From positions 1 to 20,344 of the forward strand of contig CAJGDX010000031.1 in assembly GCA_904502185.1 (NCBI GenBank): a stretch of DNA of 20,344 nt. The letters are read 5' to 3'. The stretch is from an uncultured Bacteroidaceae bacterium. Lineage in GTDB: Bacteria > Bacteroidota > Bacteroidia > Bacteroidales > Bacteroidaceae. Under the pieces are notes generated by a model. It worked only from the letters and a program-made list of their open reading frames with translations. It made no database searches and was not told where the DNA came from. Of this stretch, positions 16,629 through 20,344 are shown piece after piece. Both the position numbers and the translations under genes were made by a program. The first letter of the stretch is position 1, and the number at the start of each line of letters is the position of its first letter.

Positions 16629-19600
16629 ATGAAAAAATTTTTACTCTCGTTGCTATTGTTAGGTGGAGCTATCCTACCCACAACAGCGCAACAAAGATCA
16701 GAAGCTGAGGCTCAGGCCATAGCCAAAGCCTTCATGCAGAACAACGGTTATGAGTTCAACATAACCAAGTCAGCAAAAATCAGTAAAGTACGCACGGAAA
16801 ATGCCGGCGAAATCACTCCCTACTACATCTTCAACGACACCCAGAAAGGTGGTTTTGTCATCGTAGGTGGTCAGGAAGCAATGAGTGACATCCTCGCATA
16901 CTCTGACGAAGAGTGCTTCGACGTAGACGACATGCCCCCCGCAGCAAAAATGTGGCTCGACATCTATGCAGCGTCTGCAAAGAAGGCTGCCGAATATCCC
17001 GAAGAGTCTATGGCCGAGAAAAAAGCAGCTGCAAAATCTTTCAGAGCAAGCAACTTCACACGTCGTCAGAACGTAGCACCCCTGCTTGGCGAAATCAAGT
17101 ACAACCAGGGTTCACCCTACAACATCCTCTGCCCCAAGCTTACAGTAACAACCATCTCAGGCGGAAAGAAAAGCATCAAGACCAGCCGCGCCGTTACAGG
17201 ATGTACACAGACAGCCGAGGCAATGGTTATGCGCTACTGGAAATGGCCCGTTCGTCCCAGAGGTCAGAGAACATACAGCTTCAACTACGATGCTGTTGAA
17301 AACAAAGACACTGGTGTAAAGACAAGCGACAAATACGAGCACAGCATGAACTTCGACGCTGAGCCCGACTACGATTGGGAAAACATGCTTCCCCGTTACG
17401 AAAGTGTCACACGTACAACTGATGCAGCTCTCAAGGCAAAAGAAGATACAGCTGTAGCACGTCTGATGATTCACTGCGGATTCTCAAATGGTGCAGGTTA
17501 CGGTCTTGGCGGTACAGGTGCAGGTCTCTACCCCGAAGGCTTGGTGACATACTTCAACTACGCTAACGACTACATCAGCGACTCATACAGCAACTACAAG
17601 AACAAGCCCGGCGGCGATGAGGCTTACCGTGCAATGCTCGCCGACGAGCTCAGCACAGGTCGTCCCATCTGGGCAGCAGGTTCTAGCGAAGATGGTGGCG
17701 GACACTCATACGTAATCGACGGTTTCGACCTCAACGCACTCTTCCACTTCAACCTCGGTTGGAACGGTAGCAGTAACGGTTACTACGAAGTAGCGCCCAC
17801 ACCTCAGGCTCCCTACGGACTTGGTATGTGGTTCCACAGACATATCCACCCAAAAAACCGCTATACTCCCTCTGAACCCACACGCCGCATTGTAATGGAG
17901 ATGGGTTACGGTGACTGGAACAGCAAGAACTCATCAATGATCAGCGCTATCAAAGCCCTTGACGTTGACAACAAATTTGGCGAGAGCATGATATGTATCG
18001 CAACAGCCGACACCGAGGAAGAGGCAGAGAACTACCTCCCCGGACTCAGCAAGATTGAGGGTATCCTCTACAACCGTTGCGACACCTTCACAGGCACAAT
18101 GTCACAGAAGCAGGTAACAGAAGCTTACCTCAGAAACTACAACAAGGTATCACCCGCGATGATCGACATCGACGCGATGTACTCATCAGACAGTACAATG
18201 GCTGTAACCGTATACACAGAGTTCTACAAGGAGTACACAGATGCTGACTTCAGATTGGCATTCGTATACACCGAGGACAACGTAAAGGTTGACGGTATAT
18301 CATACAACAGCGTTGCAAGAGGTGTATATCCCAACATTAATGGTTTTGAGAACAGCATCCCCGACACCATCGAGTACGACATTGAGTACATCTACGAGAA
18401 CGAGATTCCCTTCCCCGCTTCTATCAAGAATTCATCTAACACAACTCTCATCGTTATGCTCATCGATGGCAAGACAGGTGAAATTGTAAATGCCAACACT
18501 GTCGACCTGAAACAGATTGACACATGGCGCAGAAACCAGAAGCCCTCATTCAGCAACGAAGGCAAAATCCTCGAAAGCACATCAACAGTTAATGCATACG
18601 ACTTCGACGAAGAGAAGAGCCGCATGAAGTTCCCCGTACGCATCAACAACCCCTTGTACGAGCAGATGCCTGTTGAGGTTACAGCAGAGGCTATCGAACT
18701 TGCCGACAACGCACAGTTTGAGTTCAAAGACAGCAAAGGCGAGGTAGCAAGCGCAACCACACAGAGCTACAAGCTGACTGCACATGCAATCGACAGCACA
18801 ATGGCTCTCTACCTGAACATCACAGACAAGTTCAAGAGCTCAAATTCATCGATTAAGCTTACACTCTACTACAAAGAGTACAAGATTGCCGAGCAGATTG
18901 TAAACTTCCAGTTCATCAAGTCGGTAGACGGCATCAACCCCTACACTGTCAGAATCACAGGATGCATTGACAAGATTATCCCCGCAGCAGCTAAGGACAC
19001 CATCTCTACCATCACTCTTGGTGGTCGCATCAGCGGAAACGACATTGCTTACATGCGCGACAGCCTCAAACTTAAGGCTATCGACATGAGCAAGGCTGAC
19101 ATTGTTGCAGGTCCCGGCTACTACTACAACGATTACCTTACAGAAGACAACATCATTGGTCTCCGTCTCTTCCTCGGAATGAAAGCAAAGACCATCATCC
19201 TGCCCGAGAGCGCAACAGAAATCGGCAACTATGCATTCTACCAGAACAAACAGTTGTCAAAGGTTGTACTTGGACAGAACATCAGCACAATCGGTACATA
19301 CGTATTCAGCGGCTGTACAGCACTGGAGAGAATTACCATCCCCGCAAGCGTTAAGGAGATTGGTCGTCAGGCATTCAAAGACTGCCCCATCGTATGCGTA
19401 ATCTGCGAAGGCGAGACACCTGCTTCAGTTGGTTCAAAAGCATTCGACAGCGGTACAGTAGCAAATGCTACACTCGTAGTACCCACAGAGGCTGCCGTTG
19501 ACGCATACAAGGCTGCAAGCGTATGGAAGAACTTCGGCAACATCATCAGCTACGAAAAATACCTCACAAACATTGCACCCGCAACAGAAGATGCAGCAGT

Positions 19601-19763
19601 TGCAGTGAAAGATGGCAAGATTATTGTAGCAGAGGATGCAGAGGTTGCAATCTACACATTCGCAGGTAAGCTCGTAACCAAAGGAACAGCCGGCGAATAT
19701 GCACTTCCCGCAGGCAACTACATTGTAAAAGTTGGAAACAAAGCAGTAAAGGTAAGCTTGTAA
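16629..19763 (+). CDS. Secreted C10 cysteine protease with BspA-type LRRs and type IX-like tail (paralog 2)
   Basis: A 1044-residue paralog of the protein at 9816, collinear over its whole length. A signal peptide (1-20, ending LPTTA) precedes the Spi-like propeptide (about 21-148), which is nearly identical to paralog 1 at MQNNGYEFNITKSA and EITPYYIFND. The C10 domain (about 149-405) has Gln160 in IKYNQGSPYN, Cys192 in VTGCTQTAEAM, His359 in GGGHSYVIDGFD and the same HFNLGWNGSSNGYY motif, again with Leu where SpeB has Trp. An insertion around 172-187 and another near 222-236 lengthen this copy. LRR_5 repeats (about 855-970) share the block FSGCTALERITIPASVKEIG (893-912). The tail AIYTFAGKLVTKG, YALPAGNYIVKVG suggests type IX export and surface attachment. 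Codons ending in C are strongly favoured, and the promoter is consensus, so high expression is likely (inference). Confidence 0.9.
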   Translation: MKKFLLSLLLLGGAILPTTAQQRSEAEAQAIAKAFMQNNGYEFNITKSAKISKVRTENAGEITPYYIFNDTQKGGFVIVGGQEAMSDILAYSDEECFDVDDMPPAAKMWLDIYAASAKKAAEYPEESMAEKKAAAKSFRASNFTRRQNVAPLLGEIKYNQGSPYNILCPKLTVTTISGGKKSIKTSRAVTGCTQTAEAMVMRYWKWPVRPRGQRTYSFNYDAVENKDTGVKTSDKYEHSMNFDAEPDYDWENMLPRYESVTRTTDAALKAKEDTAVARLMIHCGFSNGAGYGLGGTGAGLYPEGLVTYFNYANDYISDSYSNYKNKPGGDEAYRAMLADELSTGRPIWAAGSSEDGGGHSYVIDGFDLNALFHFNLGWNGSSNGYYEVAPTPQAPYGLGMWFHRHIHPKNRYTPSEPTRRIVMEMGYGDWNSKNSSMISAIKALDVDNKFGESMICIATADTEEEAENYLPGLSKIEGILYNRCDTFTGTMSQKQVTEAYLRNYNKVSPAMIDIDAMYSSDSTMAVTVYTEFYKEYTDADFRLAFVYTEDNVKVDGISYNSVARGVYPNINGFENSIPDTIEYDIEYIYENEIPFPASIKNSSNTTLIVMLIDGKTGEIVNANTVDLKQIDTWRRNQKPSFSNEGKILESTSTVNAYDFDEEKSRMKFPVRINNPLYEQMPVEVTAEAIELADNAQFEFKDSKGEVASATTQSYKLTAHAIDSTMALYLNITDKFKSSNSSIKLTLYYKEYKIAEQIVNFQFIKSVDGINPYTVRITGCIDKIIPAAAKDTISTITLGGRISGNDIAYMRDSLKLKAIDMSKADIVAGPGYYYNDYLTEDNIIGLRLFLGMKAKTIILPESATEIGNYAFYQNKQLSKVVLGQNISTIGTYVFSGCTALERITIPASVKEIGRQAFKDCPIVCVICEGETPASVGSKAFDSGTVANATLVVPTEAAVDAYKAASVWKNFGNIISYEKYLTNIAPATEDAAVAVKDGKIIVAEDAEVAIYTFAGKLVTKGTAGEYALPAGNYIVKVGNKAVKVSL

Positions 19764-19788
19764 TCCATTAAAACAGAAACCTGATATT

Positions 19789-19824
19789 AGTCAGTGTGCA
19801 GCCAGCTGCACACTGACTTTTTTT
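19789..19824 (+). terminator. Terminator after C10 protease paralog 2
   Basis: AGTCAGTGTGCAG (19789-19801), loop CCAG, and CTGCACACTGACT (19806-19818) form a 13-bp perfect stem followed by a run of T to 19824. It isolates the trp operon promoter just downstream. Confidence 0.93.
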
Positions 19825-19852
19825 ATGCCGAACAAAAAATAGTGAAAAAAAT

Positions 19853-19884
19853 CTTGCAGTTATAAAAAAAACTGAATACATTTG
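19853..19884 (+). promoter_or_regulatory. Promoter of the trp operon
   Basis: CTTG (19853-19856), a 20-nt spacer and TACATTTG (19877-19884, followed by C) match the Bacteroidetes promoter with one mismatch in the -33 box. Transcription would begin near 19891, leaving a leader of only about 13 nt, A/G-rich, before the leader-peptide ATG at 19904. Confidence 0.75.
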
Positions 19885-19903
19885 CGCCCGAAAAGAGAAA
19901 AAG

Positions 19904-19957
19904 ATGAAAGTAAACTACTCAAATAAGAATTGGTGGCGCTACTTACAAAGCAAATAG
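19904..19957 (+). CDS. trpL: trp operon leader peptide
   Basis: A 17-codon open frame encodes MKVNYSNKNWWRYLQSK and ends in TAG at 19955-19957. Codons 10 and 11 are adjacent tryptophans (TGGTGG, 19931-19936), a hallmark of leader peptides that sense charged tRNA-Trp by ribosome stalling. It sits between a promoter and an intrinsic terminator upstream of trpB. The Arg-Tyr-Leu-Gln codons just after the Trp pair overlap RNA segment 1 of the attenuator (19939-19946), and the last base of the stop codon is the first base of segment 2. That is the spacing expected if a ribosome stalled at Trp masks segment 1, while one reaching the stop masks segment 2. A purine-rich stretch precedes the ATG. It is too short for ordinary gene finders and has no expected function beyond being translated. 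Confidence 0.88.
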   Translation: MKVNYSNKNWWRYLQSK

Positions 19958-20032
19958 TAAGTAGACGATATTATATATAATAATATTAAAAAGGAATAGA
20001 AGACCTGTCGTACTACTTACGGCAGGTCTTTT
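19939..20032 (+). promoter_or_regulatory. trp attenuator (mutually exclusive RNA hairpins)
   Basis: Segment 1 is CTACTTAC (19939-19946), segment 2 is GTAAGTAG (19957-19964), and segment 3 repeats CTACTTAC (20013-20020). Segments 1 and 2 can form an 8-bp hairpin. Segments 2 and 3 can form the same 8 bp, extended past a small internal loop by CGA (19966-19968) with TCG (20008-20010). The 2:3 pairing uses the inner bases of the terminator stem (20000-20030) and so excludes it. Low charged tRNA-Trp would stall the ribosome over segment 1, free segment 2 and allow read-through into trpB; plentiful Trp would give termination. The pairings are read directly from the sequence; the mechanism is inferred from classical attenuation. 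Confidence 0.85.
20000..20032 (+). terminator. Intrinsic terminator of the trp attenuator
   Basis: AAGACCTGTCGTA (20000-20012) pairs with TACGGCAGGTCTT (20018-20030) over 13 positions with one G-U wobble. It closes the loop CTACT and ends in TTTT (20029-20032). It lies between the leader peptide and trpB, 34 bases before the trpB ATG, so it ends transcription before the structural genes when it forms. Confidence 0.9.
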
Positions 20033-20066
20033 CAATTATCAGAGGAAAAATAAAAAACAACAAAAT

Positions 20067-20344
20067 ATGAGCAATTATCAAGTAAATGATGAAGGCTACT
20101 ATGGAGAGTTCGGCGGCACATACATCCCCGACAAACTCCAGGCCTGTGTAAGCGAACTGAGAGAAAACTACAAGAAAGTACTCGACACACCCGAATTCAA
20201 GGCAGAGTTCAACAAACTGCTTCACGACTACGTAGGACGTCCCACACCCCTTTACCTCGCCAACAGCCTTAGCGAGAGATACGGATGCAAGATATACCTC
20301 AAACGCGAAGACCTGAACCACACCGGCGCGCACAAGATAAACAA
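20067..20344 (+). CDS. trpB: Tryptophan synthase beta chain, N-terminal part (cut by window edge)
   Basis: Catalyses the last step of tryptophan synthesis, joining indole and serine with pyridoxal phosphate, in complex with TrpA. Only the first 92 codons are present, of about 395 usual for the family. The visible sequence is unmistakable: YYGEFGGTYIPDKL (11-24), GRPTPLYLANSLS (57-69), YLKREDLNHTGAHKIN (77-92), with Lys90 as the PLP-binding lysine. The ATG at 20067 fits the family start and follows the attenuator terminator by 34 bases. trpB as first gene agrees with the trp operon order known for Bacteroidales (trpB, trpE, trpG, trpD, trpC, trpF, trpA), though the later genes lie outside the window. 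Confidence 0.97.
   Translation, partial: MSNYQVNDEGYYGEFGGTYIPDKLQACVSELRENYKKVLDTPEFKAEFNKLLHDYVGRPTPLYLANSLSERYGCKIYLKREDLNHTGAHKIN

Noticed and set aside
1..20344. Check for insertion sequences, CRISPR arrays, tRNA genes, phage genes or attachment sites
   Set aside because: No transposase or integrase motifs, spaced direct repeats, tRNA cloverleaf sequences or target duplications were found by eye.

Overview
The window is chromosomal DNA from a member of the Bacteroidota, most likely Bacteroidales close to Prevotellaceae or Muribaculaceae. The evidence is repeated Bacteroidetes-type promoters (TTTG, 19-21 nt spacer, TAnnTTTG), the absence of clear Shine-Dalgarno sequences, a Bacteroidetes-style lipoprotein signal, large secreted C10 cysteine proteases with BspA-type leucine-rich repeats and type IX-like tails, and a trp operon that begins with trpB. 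I see no insertion sequence, CRISPR array, tRNA or rRNA gene. Placement below order level is inference.

Left part (1-4635): the last 25 codons of an unidentified gene converge on aspS (aspartyl-tRNA synthetase, minus strand), with a long hairpin between them. Divergent from aspS is a secreted dipeptidyl-peptidase IV-like S9 protease, which converges on gdhA; that junction holds two hairpins and perhaps a gene remnant.

Middle left (4636-8526): three minus-strand genes. These are gdhA (glutamate dehydrogenase), a TauE/SafE-type membrane permease, and a lipoprotein of the S41/PDZ protease family whose expected catalytic Ser and Lys both appear to be replaced. The S41 gene shares a divergent promoter region with nagA (N-acetylglucosamine-6-phosphate deacetylase, plus strand).

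Middle right (9816-19824): two large paralogous secreted C10 (streptopain/interpain-like) proteases, each with its own terminator. Between them lie an MscS-family channel and a two-gene operon encoding a phenylacetate-CoA-ligase-like enzyme and a tandem ACT-domain protein.

Right end (19825-20344): the start of the tryptophan operon. A promoter is followed by a 17-residue leader peptide with two adjacent Trp codons, then mutually exclusive RNA hairpins ending in an intrinsic terminator, then trpB (cut by the window edge). This is a complete, readable ribosome-mediated transcription attenuator and is the most interesting structure here. One 8-nt word (CTACTTAC) occurs twice and its complement (GTAAGTAG) once between the copies, which gives the switch directly.

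Functionally, secreted proteolysis (DPP-IV-like enzyme, two C10 proteases), glutamate dehydrogenase, an aryl-acid-CoA ligase and the trp operon fit a peptide- and amino-acid-using gut or oral anaerobe. That overall picture is inference.
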